DNA of 8,145 bases. Source: CADCTB01 sp038231955 (lineage in GTDB: Bacteria; Actinomycetota; Acidimicrobiia; Acidimicrobiales; AC-14). Shown piece after piece: positions 1 to 5,954 of the stretch (position 1 is its first letter; each line of letters begins with the position of its first letter). The notes beneath the pieces are model-generated. The model was not told the DNA's origin. It worked only from the letters and a program-made list of their open reading frames with translations, and made no database searches. The stretch spans positions 1 to 8,145 of the forward strand of contig JBBSIS010000139.1 in the NCBI GenBank assembly GCA_038231955.1. Reading direction: 5' to 3'. The translations under genes were made by a program, and so were the position numbers.

Positions 1-213
1 CCGGCGGTCGGTGCCAGGACGCCCGGTCGCGTCTTGCTCGCCGCCGGCGCCCCGTCGCTCGGGCGGGCGCCGTGGATCGGCGTGGCCGCACTCCTCCTCG
101 CCGGCCTGGTCCTCGGCGCCCACCGGACGTCGGCCGCACCCGGTCGCCGTGTGCGGCCGTCGCCGTCGGGCGCCGTCTCGGGCGAGCCGGACGAGGGCCC
201 CGGCCCCGGGTAG
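1..213 (+). CDS. C-terminal fragment of a probable membrane protein (5' end outside window)
   Basis: The first reading frame is open from the window edge to a TAG stop at 211-213, giving the last 70 residues of a protein whose start lies outside. Nearly every codon ends in G or C, as in the confident genes here, which supports real coding. Residues about 24-43 of the fragment (APWIGVAALLLAGLVLGAHR) form a hydrophobic stretch long enough for one membrane helix, closed by a basic His-Arg pair. The remaining tail is rich in Pro, Gly, Arg and Ser and ends in an acidic Glu-Pro-Asp-Glu patch, so it is probably disordered. No family can be named from this piece. The next gene on the same strand begins 9 or 36 bases later depending on its start, so the two may be co-transcribed. 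The longer ATG/GTG-initiated frames overlapping this stretch are less convincing. Confidence 0.55.
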   Translation, partial: PAVGARTPGRVLLAAGAPSLGRAPWIGVAALLLAGLVLGAHRTSAAPGRRVRPSPSGAVSGEPDEGPGPG

Positions 214-249
214 GCCGTTGTCATGCGACCGGCAGGGTCGACCTGCGCC

Positions 250-1401
250 ATGAGCGAGCGGGTCGAACTGGTCTGGTACGGCGACGATGTGGCCTGGTAC
301 GACCACGGCCCCACTCACCCGCTCCGGCCCGCCCGGGTCATCCTCACCCGTCGGCTGATCACGGACTACGGCCTGGTCGACGGCGATCGGGTGGTCGAGA
401 CGCCGGCCCGCGACGCGACGGACGCCGAGCTGGGCCTGGTCCATTCCGGCCGGTACGTCGATGCCGTCCGGCGTGCCGGGCACGGCATCCGCGGCTCGTG
501 GTGGGAGTTCGGCTTCGGCAATCCCGACAACCCGATCTTCCCGAACATGCACGAGGCGGCGGCCCGGGTGGCGGGCGCGTCGCTGACGGCTGCTGAAGCG
601 GTCTGGTCGGGCCGGGCCGAGCATGCCTTCAACCCCGCCGGCGGCCTTCACCACGCCATGGCCGAGAAGGCCAGTGGGTTCTGCGTCTACGACGACCCGG
701 CCATCGCCATCGCCTGGCTGCTGGCCCAAGGGGCGGAGCGGGTCGCCTACGTCGATGTCGACGTCCACCACGGTGACGGCCCCCAAGCGATCTTCTTCGC
801 CGACCCGCGGGTTCTGACGGTCTCCCTCCATCAGGATGGCCGCACCCTGTTCCCGGGCACGGGTGCGATCGACGAGATGGGCCGGGGCGACGCCATCGGG
901 ACCAAAGTGAACGTGCCGTTGCCACCCATGACGGGCGACGCGGGCTGGCTGCGGGCCTTCCACGAGGTGGTGCCGCCGCTGGTCGAGGCCTTCCGGCCCC
1001 AGGTGCTGGTGACCCAGCTCGGCTGCGACAGCCACCACACCGATCCCCTCGCCAACCTGCACCTCACCACCGCCGCCTACCGGGAGGCGGCGGCCGTCCT
1101 GCACGATCTGGCCCATCGCGCCTGCGACGGCCGCTGGGTGGCCACCGGTGGCGGCGGCTACCAGTGGGCCAGCGTCGTGCCTCGGGCGTGGACCACCTAC
1201 TTCGCGGCCATGGCCGGCGTCGAGCTTCCCGACGAGCTCCCCGCGGTCTGGCTGGAACGGGCCAGGGCCGAGGCCGGCCACGACGTGCCCCGACGCCTCT
1301 CCGAGCCGGCCCTCGCCGCCCCGGGCGACGATGTCGACGGCGTACGGCGCAGCATCGACGACGTGCGACGCCGGATCTTCCCTTTCCACGGCCTGCGCTG
1401 A
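250..1401 (+). CDS. Histone deacetylase superfamily protein, AcuC-like
   Basis: Predicted cytoplasmic zinc-dependent deacetylase of 383 residues, covering essentially the whole arginase/deacetylase fold. Landmarks appear in family order: HPLRPAR near residue 23 (typical of AcuC N-termini), GGLHHA at 131-136 with the catalytic His pair, DVDVHHGDG at 169-177 with zinc ligands Asp171 and His173, GCDSHHTDPLA at about 258-268 with the third ligand Asp265, and GGGGYQ at 300-305 with the transition-state Tyr304. All catalytic residues are present. AcuC proteins deacetylate acyl-lysines, classically on acetyl-CoA synthetase; whether that is the substrate here is inference, since no acetyltransferase or acs gene is in view. 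Acetylpolyamine amidohydrolase is an alternative within the superfamily. The ATG at 250 is chosen because homologues begin just before the conserved VWYGDD-like strand. An in-frame ATG at 223, preceded by TAGGCC six bases upstream, would add nine residues and could be a leaderless start. Neither start has a Shine-Dalgarno sequence. Confidence 0.9.
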   Translation: MSERVELVWYGDDVAWYDHGPTHPLRPARVILTRRLITDYGLVDGDRVVETPARDATDAELGLVHSGRYVDAVRRAGHGIRGSWWEFGFGNPDNPIFPNMHEAAARVAGASLTAAEAVWSGRAEHAFNPAGGLHHAMAEKASGFCVYDDPAIAIAWLLAQGAERVAYVDVDVHHGDGPQAIFFADPRVLTVSLHQDGRTLFPGTGAIDEMGRGDAIGTKVNVPLPPMTGDAGWLRAFHEVVPPLVEAFRPQVLVTQLGCDSHHTDPLANLHLTTAAYREAAAVLHDLAHRACDGRWVATGGGGYQWASVVPRAWTTYFAAMAGVELPDELPAVWLERARAEAGHDVPRRLSEPALAAPGDDVDGVRRSIDDVRRRIFPFHGLR

Positions 1402-1459
1402 CCGCTGGGGCATCATGGCCGCCCCGCTGGCCGCCAAGTTCCTCGCCGCCGCAGGCTGA

Positions 1460-1487
1460 AAGCCCGTGGCCGCCGAACCAGGGGCTT
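1460..1487. repeat. Inverted repeat AAGCCC-N16-GGGCTT before the dCTP deaminase gene
   Basis: Perfect 6-bp arms at 1460-1465 and 1482-1487 flank 16 bases in the 100-bp gap between the deacetylase and dCTP deaminase genes. The right arm touches the proposed -10 element (1487-1492). It could be an operator for the downstream gene or a weak hairpin terminator for the upstream one. There is no T-tract after it, so an intrinsic terminator is unlikely. In DNA this GC-rich a 6-bp arm can arise by chance. Confidence 0.25.
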
Positions 1488-1492
1488 AGGAT
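1487..1492 (+). promoter_or_regulatory. Candidate -10 element (TAGGAT) for a leaderless dcd transcript
   Basis: TAGGAT matches the actinobacterial TANNNT -10 pattern and ends nine bases before the ATG at 1502. A transcript starting about seven bases after it would begin within a few bases of the start codon, so the mRNA would be essentially leaderless. No Shine-Dalgarno sequence precedes the ATG, which fits. No good -35 hexamer is seen. Confidence 0.45.
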
Positions 1493-1501
1493 TCAACTGT
1501 C

Positions 1502-2656
1502 ATGCTGACGCTCCCGCCGGGCCAGGACGGCGTCCTGCCTAGCCAGCACCTGGTGCAGGCCATCGACGCCGGGGTGATCTCGGCCGGCGGCTTCACCGTC
1601 CCCCGGGACAACGTCCAGCCCGCCAGCCTCGATCTGCGCCTGGGGGAGGTGGCCTACCGCATCCGGTGCAGCTTCCTGCCCGGCCGCCTCTCCGTCGAGC
1701 AACGGCTGAAGGACTACGTGATCGACGAGCTCGACCTCCACCGCGAGGGGGCGGTGCTCGAGACCAACCGGCCGTACCTGATCCCCCTCAAGGAGCGCCT
1801 GGCCCTGCCGCCCGGGGTGCGGGGCAAGGCCAACCCCAAGAGCTCGACGGGCCGGCTCGACGTCTTCACCCGGGTCATCACCGACGGCGGCCACCGCTTC
1901 GACGAGATCCGCGACGGCTACCAGGGCGGCCTCTATCTCGAGGTCGTCCCCCTCTCGTTCGCCATCCGGGTTCGGGAGGATCTGGCCCTGAACCAGCTGC
2001 GGCTGTCGGTCGGCCGCCCCGAGCTTACCGACGACGACCTGCGGGCCTTCCACGGCCAGCAGCCGCTGCTCTTCGACGACGACGGGCGCCCCGTTCCCGA
2101 GGACGACCTGGCCCTCTCGAACGGCCTGTTCCTCAGCCTCGACCTGCGGGGCGACGCCTCGGGGCGGGTCGGCTACCGGGCCCGCGACAACGCCCCGCTG
2201 TTGGACATGACCCGCACCGGGGCCCTTGACCCCGACGCCTACTGGGAGCACATCGAGGGTGAAGAGGGCGACCGGGTGGTGCTGACCCCCCAGCGGTTCT
2301 ACCTGCTGATGTCGGACGAGGCGGTGACGATCCCGCCGACCCTGGCGGCCGAGATGATGGCCTACGACCCCACCAGCGGGGAGCTGCGCACCCACTACGC
2401 CGGCTTCTTCGACCCGGGCTTCGGCTACGACGAGGGTGGCCGGTTCCGAGGCTCACGGGCGGCGCTGGAGGTGCGGGCCCACGACGTGCCGTTCATGATC
2501 GAGCACGGCCAGCGGGTGTGCAAGCTCACCTTCGAGCGGATGCTGGAGGAGCCGGCGTCGCTCTATGGGCAGGGGATCGGTTCGTCCTACCAGCAACAGG
2601 CCGAGACTCTGGGCAAGCACTTCCTGCCCAGGGTCGACGGAGCGTTCACTCCCTGA
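1502..2656 (+). CDS. dcd: 2'-deoxycytidine 5'-triphosphate deaminase, long tandem-domain form
   Basis: Cytoplasmic enzyme predicted to deaminate dCTP to dUTP, feeding dTMP synthesis. At 384 residues it is about twice the length of the usual ~190-residue Dcd and resembles the long form I associate mainly with alphaproteobacteria. The first dUTPase-like barrel has QPASLDLRLG at 39-48, NPKSSTGRLDVFTRV at 111-125 (the Ser/Arg nucleotide-binding motif) and LYLEVVPLSFAIRV at 144-157, where Glu147 sits where the catalytic Glu of E. coli Dcd (LEFFNSG) falls. The second half repeats the pattern with variation: DPTSGELRTHYAGFFDPGFG at 289-308 mirrors the KSS motif, and ALEVRAHDVPFMIEHGQ at 321-337 mirrors the Glu motif through Glu323. 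This suggests an internal duplication, probably giving a pseudo-oligomer. An acidic linker (about 174-203) joins the halves. Start ATG 1502 follows a -10-like TAGGAT without a Shine-Dalgarno. The gene converges on the protease gene with 12 bases between stops. Confidence 0.9.
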   Translation: MLTLPPGQDGVLPSQHLVQAIDAGVISAGGFTVPRDNVQPASLDLRLGEVAYRIRCSFLPGRLSVEQRLKDYVIDELDLHREGAVLETNRPYLIPLKERLALPPGVRGKANPKSSTGRLDVFTRVITDGGHRFDEIRDGYQGGLYLEVVPLSFAIRVREDLALNQLRLSVGRPELTDDDLRAFHGQQPLLFDDDGRPVPEDDLALSNGLFLSLDLRGDASGRVGYRARDNAPLLDMTRTGALDPDAYWEHIEGEEGDRVVLTPQRFYLLMSDEAVTIPPTLAAEMMAYDPTSGELRTHYAGFFDPGFGYDEGGRFRGSRAALEVRAHDVPFMIEHGQRVCKLTFERMLEEPASLYGQGIGSSYQQQAETLGKHFLPRVDGAFTP

Positions 2657-2668
2657 AGGAGGGGCGGA

Positions 2669-3532
2669 TCAGGCGGTCAGGCAGGGCCCGGTGCTCACCT
2701 GGCCGGACCGGGGCCGGGCCAGGACGGGCGTGAGGTCCTCGGTGGCGATGGCGAAGGCGGTGGTGGGCTGGCGCACCGAAGTGGCGAAGGCCACGCCGAT
2801 CACCTGGCCGGAGCCGTTCACCAGCGGCGCACCGGAATCGCCGGGCTGGATGCGGGCGCTGAGGACCAGGAGGCGACGGAGGGCCGGCCCGCTGTCGTAG
2901 ATGTTCCCCACGTCCGCGGTCACCCTGCGGGCGACACGGGCGGGTGTGACGGCCACGGGGAACTGACCACGCGGGTGGCCGAAGATGGCGGCGCTCTCAC
3001 CGGTGACGCCAGAGCCCAACGGGAGCGCCGGCTCGCCTAGGCCGGGCACGACCAGCACGGCCAGGTCGCGGTCGGGGTCGAAGATCTGGACCTGGGCCGG
3101 GAGGGTGACGCCGTCGGGCCGCTGGACCACCGGGTTGGCCACCCCGGCCACCACGTGGGCGTTGGTCACGATCGTGTTGGCGGACGGCGAAAAGCCGCTC
3201 CCGGTCAACTGGAAGCCACAGGCCACGCCCCGGACCCGCACCGTCGAGGCGATCACGCGGGCCTCGAACCCCGAGGGCGTCGCCGCCGTCGCCGTCGTCG
3301 AAGGAGCGGGCGAGACCGGCAGAAGGCGGGCCAGGAGATCGGAGAGGGTGCTGAGGACGTCGGAGGGGGGTGCCGCCGCCGGGCGGGTGCGGCCGACGGC
3401 GCCGGCCGAGCCCCTGGTCGCTGCGGGCGCCGCCTGGGCGCTGCCGGTGCTCAGTAGCGGGAAGGCGAAGGAAAGGCAGGCCACGGCGCCGATGAACGCA
3501 GGGCGGCGACCTTGACGATGGCGGACGGTCAA
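2669..3532 (-). CDS. Secreted MarP-like trypsin-fold serine protease
   Basis: A 287-residue exported serine protease. The N-terminus has a basic region (RHRQGRR, 4-10), a hydrophobic core (about 13-29) and an AxA-type site after Ala34 (SAQA/AP), so a signal peptide is likely. A Pro/Ala/Ser/Thr linker (about 35-88) precedes the protease domain. The chymotrypsin-type triad is visible: His126 in VTNAHVVAG, Asp156 in DPDRDLAVL, Ser233 in QPGDSGAPLV. Cys105 (GVACGF) and Cys284 (STGPC, near the C-terminus) match in position the disulfide pair of mycobacterial MarP (Rv3671c), the acid-resistance protease; Cys-to-His spacing is 21 residues, as I recall for MarP. MarP is anchored by an N-terminal CvpA-like membrane domain; this protein has a cleavable signal instead, so it may be soluble or released. 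The start is TTG at 3530-3532, chosen because AAGGAGG lies seven bases upstream. A weak Arg-Arg pair (RRPAF) departs from the Tat consensus, so Sec export is more likely. Confidence 0.88.
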   Translation of the reverse strand: MTVRHRQGRRPAFIGAVACLSFAFPLLSTGSAQAAPAATRGSAGAVGRTRPAAAPPSDVLSTLSDLLARLLPVSPAPSTTATAATPSGFEARVIASTVRVRGVACGFQLTGSGFSPSANTIVTNAHVVAGVANPVVQRPDGVTLPAQVQIFDPDRDLAVLVVPGLGEPALPLGSGVTGESAAIFGHPRGQFPVAVTPARVARRVTADVGNIYDSGPALRRLLVLSARIQPGDSGAPLVNGSGQVIGVAFATSVRQPTTAFAIATEDLTPVLARPRSGQVSTGPCLTA

Positions 3533-3539
3533 CGGGGAT

Positions 3540-3546
3540 CCTCCTT
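3540..3546 (-). promoter_or_regulatory. Strong Shine-Dalgarno (AAGGAGG) fixing a TTG start
   Basis: On the minus strand AAGGAGG stands seven bases before TTG at 3530-3532. It is the only near-perfect ribosome binding site I found before a gene here, and it decides the start of the secreted protease in the absence of a nearby ATG or GTG. Confidence 0.8.
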
Positions 3547-3568
3547 GGCGCCGGGTGCGCCGAGCGGC

Positions 3569-3589
3569 GTAGCGTCCTGTGCAGGCTAC
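3569..3589 (-). promoter_or_regulatory. Candidate promoter (TAGCCT) with overlapping inverted repeat upstream of the protease gene
   Basis: On the minus strand TAGCCT (3583-3588) fits TANNNT and would start a transcript near 3576, giving a leader of about 45 bases that includes the Shine-Dalgarno. It lies in an inverted repeat with 5-bp arms, GTAGC at 3569-3573 and GCTAC at 3585-3589, which could serve as an operator. The same hexamer TAGCCT is found before the divergent oxidoreductase gene. No convincing -35 is visible, so the assignment is tentative. Confidence 0.3.
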
Positions 3590-3625
3590 CGATCACCGCG
3601 GGGCTGGCGGGCGCGGGCGGGGTCG

Positions 3626-3652
3626 CCCACGCGCGCTCCGTGGGAATTCCAC
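3626..3652. repeat. Nested inverted repeats around GGAATTCC in the divergent spacer
   Basis: CCCAC (3626-3630) pairs with GTGGG (3640-3644), and GTGG (3640-3643) pairs with CCAC (3649-3652) around a core holding the 8-bp palindrome GGAATTCC (3643-3650). This AT-richer patch lies about 40 bases upstream of the oxidoreductase's candidate -10, in the 170-bp spacer between two divergent genes, where a regulator site would be expected. The alternative pairings cannot all form at once. Function is inference. Confidence 0.25.
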
Positions 3653-3688
3653 CTCTCCATTTCGAGTACGGACCCGGAGGCAGGGCCC

Positions 3689-3694
3689 TAGCCT
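3689..3694 (+). promoter_or_regulatory. Candidate -10 element (TAGCCT) for a leaderless oxidoreductase transcript
   Basis: TAGCCT fits the TANNNT pattern and ends eight bases before the ATG at 3703, so transcription would start at or next to the start codon. The bases just before the ATG (GAGCCTTG) hold no Shine-Dalgarno. The GGAGG at 3676-3680 is too far upstream to act on this start. Confidence 0.45.
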
Positions 3695-3702
3695 GAGCCT
3701 TG

Positions 3703-5037
3703 ATGGCCGAGCAGTATGACGTCGTGGTAGTCGGCGCCCGCTGCGCCGGCTCTCCGTTGGCCGTGAAGCTGGCCAACCGGGGCCTGAAGGTGGCGTTGGT
3801 CGACCGGGCCCGGTTCCCGAGCGACACGCCGTCGACCCACGCCTTCCAGAACGACGGCGCCCGGGTGCTGGCCGACATCGGCGTCCTCGACCGGGTGCGG
3901 GCCAGTGGCGCTCCCTGGATCGAGCAGATCGACTTCCGCGTCGACGGGCTGCGGATGGTCCGGCCCTGGCCCCGCCGGCCCGACGACCCGGGCCCGTGGA
4001 TGTCGGTCCGCCGGACGGTGCTCGACACCATCCTGGTCGAGGCGGCCGAGGAGGCCGGCGCCCACGTGCGGACCGGTGCCCGGGTCACCGGGCTGGTCGA
4101 GCGAAACGGAAGGGTCTTCGGCGTGCGGGTCGAGGCCGACGACGGTGACCCCAGTGGCGAGACGGTGCTGGAAGCGCCGTTGGTGGTGGGCGCGGACGGC
4201 CGGACGTCGACCGTCGCCCGCCTCGTCGGCGCCCGTCGTTACAACGAGATTCCCAGCCAGCGGATGTCGAGCTGGGCCTACTACGAAGGGGCAACCCCGC
4301 CGGCGCCGGCCACGTTCGTGGCCCACCGGTGGGACGAGGAGTTCCTGGTGGCGTGCCCGTGCGATGGCGGGCTCTACATGGTCATCGCCATCCCCCCCGC
4401 CGATCGCGTCGGCAGCTTCGTTGGCGACCCGGGAGCCGCACTCGACGCCCATGTCGCCGCGTGTGAGCCGGTGGCCGACATCGTCGCCGGGGCGCAGAGG
4501 ACCGGGCGACCGGCGGTCATGCCCCGGTGGACCGGCTACTTCCGCGACGCGTCCGGGCCGGGATGGGTGCTGGTGGGCGACGCCGGCCACTTCAAGGATC
4601 CGTCGCCGGGGCAGGGCATCACCGACGCCCTGCGGCAGGCCGAGCGGTTGGCGCCGGCCATCGTGGACGGGCTGGGGAGTGCAGCGACGCTCGACGAGGC
4701 GCTCGCCGGGTGGGGGCGCTGGCGGGACCGGGACGCGCAGGAGATGGCCTGGTTCGCCGCCGACCTGGGCCGGGCCGGCTGTGTCCCGCCCGTGCTGGGC
4801 GAGATCCTGTGCGGCCTCAGCACGAACGCCCTCATGGTCGACCGATGGTTCGACGTGTTGAACCACCGGGCCCGACCGTCGGAAATCCTCACCCCGGTCC
4901 GATTGGCCGCCGCCACCGGGCGCCTGTTGCGCGACGGCGCCCGGCCCCGGTCCCAAATTCTCGCCGACAGCCGGGACGTCGTCGTCCAGGACATGCGCCG
5001 GCGGTGGCTGAACCGCCATCCCGCCTATGCGGGCTAG
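3703..5037 (+). CDS. FAD-dependent oxidoreductase (PHBH fold, geranylgeranyl-reductase/monooxygenase type)
   Basis: A 444-residue cytoplasmic flavoprotein with the three signatures of PHBH-fold enzymes. The N-terminal dinucleotide-binding strand is YDVVVVGARCAGSPLA (5-20), a common variant of GxGxxG. The DG motif is VVGADGRTSTVARLVGA (161-177). The GD motif, which contacts the FAD ribityl chain, is VLVGDAGHFKDPSPGQGITD (289-308). MSVRRTVLDTIL at 100-111 resembles the conserved Arg region of these enzymes. Such proteins are annotated as NAD(P)/FAD-dependent oxidoreductases, geranylgeranyl reductase family proteins or aromatic hydroxylases; the substrate cannot be read from sequence, and no pathway neighbours narrow it. 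There is no export signal or membrane helix. ATG 3703 is preferred over TTG at 3700 because it starts immediately before the flavin-binding strand and lies eight bases after a -10-like TAGCCT. The stop TAG lies in the CTAG palindrome shared with the convergent channel gene. Confidence 0.88.
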   Translation: MAEQYDVVVVGARCAGSPLAVKLANRGLKVALVDRARFPSDTPSTHAFQNDGARVLADIGVLDRVRASGAPWIEQIDFRVDGLRMVRPWPRRPDDPGPWMSVRRTVLDTILVEAAEEAGAHVRTGARVTGLVERNGRVFGVRVEADDGDPSGETVLEAPLVVGADGRTSTVARLVGARRYNEIPSQRMSSWAYYEGATPPAPATFVAHRWDEEFLVACPCDGGLYMVIAIPPADRVGSFVGDPGAALDAHVAACEPVADIVAGAQRTGRPAVMPRWTGYFRDASGPGWVLVGDAGHFKDPSPGQGITDALRQAERLAPAIVDGLGSAATLDEALAGWGRWRDRDAQEMAWFAADLGRAGCVPPVLGEILCGLSTNALMVDRWFDVLNHRARPSEILTPVRLAAATGRLLRDGARPRSQILADSRDVVVQDMRRRWLNRHPAYAG

Positions 5038-5825
5038 GCGGCCCGACGAGGCTGGGCCGGAGGTTCCTCACTGCGTTCGTCCTTGACTGTCCCCGACCCC
5101 ACCTGTACCAGCCGCAGCACGGTGACGAAGCCAAGGCCCCCGACGGCGTTGCCGACGGTGACAACGGCCAGGAGCTTGGCGACCTGCAGGTAGCCGAAGG
5201 GCGCACCTACCTGGAGGGCGGCGAACATCTCCAGGGTGTTGACCACGGCGTGGACGATCGGCCCCGCGGCGAGGAGGAAGGCGGCGGAGACGGCGGCGAC
5301 CAGCTTGGCCGGCACCGACGGTGTGCTGCGCTCCATCCACGTCATGAGGGTGATGACCGTCCCGCCCAGCACGGCGGCGGCCAGCAACGACGGGTCGATC
5401 CCCCGTTCGCCGACCCGGGCGCCGGCCTGCAGGGCGGTCTGCCTCAGCTCGGGTGCGGCAGCCATGATGAGCCCCACCAACACCCACCCGCCGGCCAGGT
5501 TGGCGACAAGGGTGCCGCCCCACAGCCGGAACAACGAGCGGGCTCTGGCCTTGCCGGCCACCACCGCGTTGACCGGGACCAGGAAGTTCTCGGTGAACAG
5601 CTCGCTGCCGGCCAGCGTGAGGGCGATGAAGCCGATGCCGAAGGCGAGGGCGCCGACGAGCCGGCTGCCCGTGGCGTGCTCGACGGTGAGCAGGGCGAGG
5701 AGGCCGATGCTGACATCGATCCCCCCGACCGCCCCCGTGGCCAGCAGGCCGGGCCAGGACCGGTCGAGTCGCTCCTTCCCGGCGTCGACTGACGCCTGGA
5801 ACGTGGTCGTGAGGTCGTCCGGCAC
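5034..5825 (-). CDS. Formate/nitrite transporter (FNT) family channel
   Basis: A 263-residue inner-membrane protein with six predicted helices, of the FocA/NirC channel superfamily that passes small monovalent anions such as formate or nitrite. Helices are at roughly 26-46, 55-75, 100-122, 146-163, 172-190 and 214-236. Family marks are AGSELFTENF at 72-81, resembling the conserved ELFT segment, and VHAVVNTLEMFAAL at 191-204, whose His192 and Asn196 match the H-x3-N of the central pore histidine region in FocA. The hydrophilic C-terminal tail carries charged KDERSEE and ends in Arg-Arg-Ala-Ala. The frame stays open far upstream, but that extension lies antisense to the mannosyltransferase and is low-complexity Gly/Arg/Pro. 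The GTG at 5823-5825, just before DDLTTTF, is the sensible start; no Shine-Dalgarno is seen. The transported anion is not identifiable, and no formate or nitrite enzyme is adjacent. Confidence 0.85.
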   Translation of the reverse strand: MPDDLTTTFQASVDAGKERLDRSWPGLLATGAVGGIDVSIGLLALLTVEHATGSRLVGALAFGIGFIALTLAGSELFTENFLVPVNAVVAGKARARSLFRLWGGTLVANLAGGWVLVGLIMAAAPELRQTALQAGARVGERGIDPSLLAAAVLGGTVITLMTWMERSTPSVPAKLVAAVSAAFLLAAGPIVHAVVNTLEMFAALQVGAPFGYLQVAKLLAVVTVGNAVGGLGFVTVLRLVQVGSGTVKDERSEEPPAQPRRAA

Positions 5826-5954
5826 CAGGGTGACGTACCCCCGTAGCGGAGGGCCGGAACCTGGTCGGGCCGCGCCCGGACCGGCGCCGGGCCCCGTGGT
5901 AGTTTCCGCGCCGGTCGGCTTGCCTGCCGCGCCGGCCGGACTTGTTCCTGGATC
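5826..5954. promoter_or_regulatory. Divergent spacer between the FNT channel and mannosyltransferase genes
   Basis: Promoters for both genes should lie in these 129 bases. On the minus strand TACGTC (5832-5837) stands six bases before the channel's GTG and could be a degenerate -10 for a leaderless start. On the plus strand TAGTTT (5900-5905) fits TANNNT and would give the mannosyltransferase a leader of about 43 bases. No -35 boxes, Shine-Dalgarno sequences or clear operators are seen. Both calls are weak. Confidence 0.3.

Noticed and set aside
9..596. Short plus-strand frames overlapping the start of the deacetylase
   Set aside because: They are Arg/Pro-rich shadow frames that conflict with the partial membrane-protein frame and with the deacetylase.
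1407..1425. GGGGC-N9-GCCCC hairpin after the deacetylase stop as a terminator
   Set aside because: The stem is only 5 bp with a 9-base loop and no T-tract; such arms are expected by chance at this GC content.
1414..1458. 14-codon ORF (MAAPLAAKFLAAAG) between the deacetylase and dcd
   Set aside because: It has no ribosome binding site and a simple Ala-rich composition, and nothing indicates translation.
1493..2395. 300-residue minus-strand frame antisense to dcd
   Set aside because: It is rich in Gly/Val/Gln/Asp without motifs, and dcd on the other strand is unambiguous.
2997..4088. 363-residue minus-strand frame overlapping the protease, the spacer and the oxidoreductase
   Set aside because: It crosses a real divergent promoter region, shares bases with two strong genes in other frames and shows no domain.
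3688..5019. 443-residue minus-strand frame antisense to the oxidoreductase
   Set aside because: It has no recognisable motif and a Pro/Gly/Arg/His-rich composition, while the plus strand carries all three FAD-binding motifs.
4527..5792. 421-residue plus-strand frame over the end of the oxidoreductase and antisense to the FNT channel
   Set aside because: It is a shadow in the wrong frame with no conserved motif; both overlapped genes have clear family signatures.
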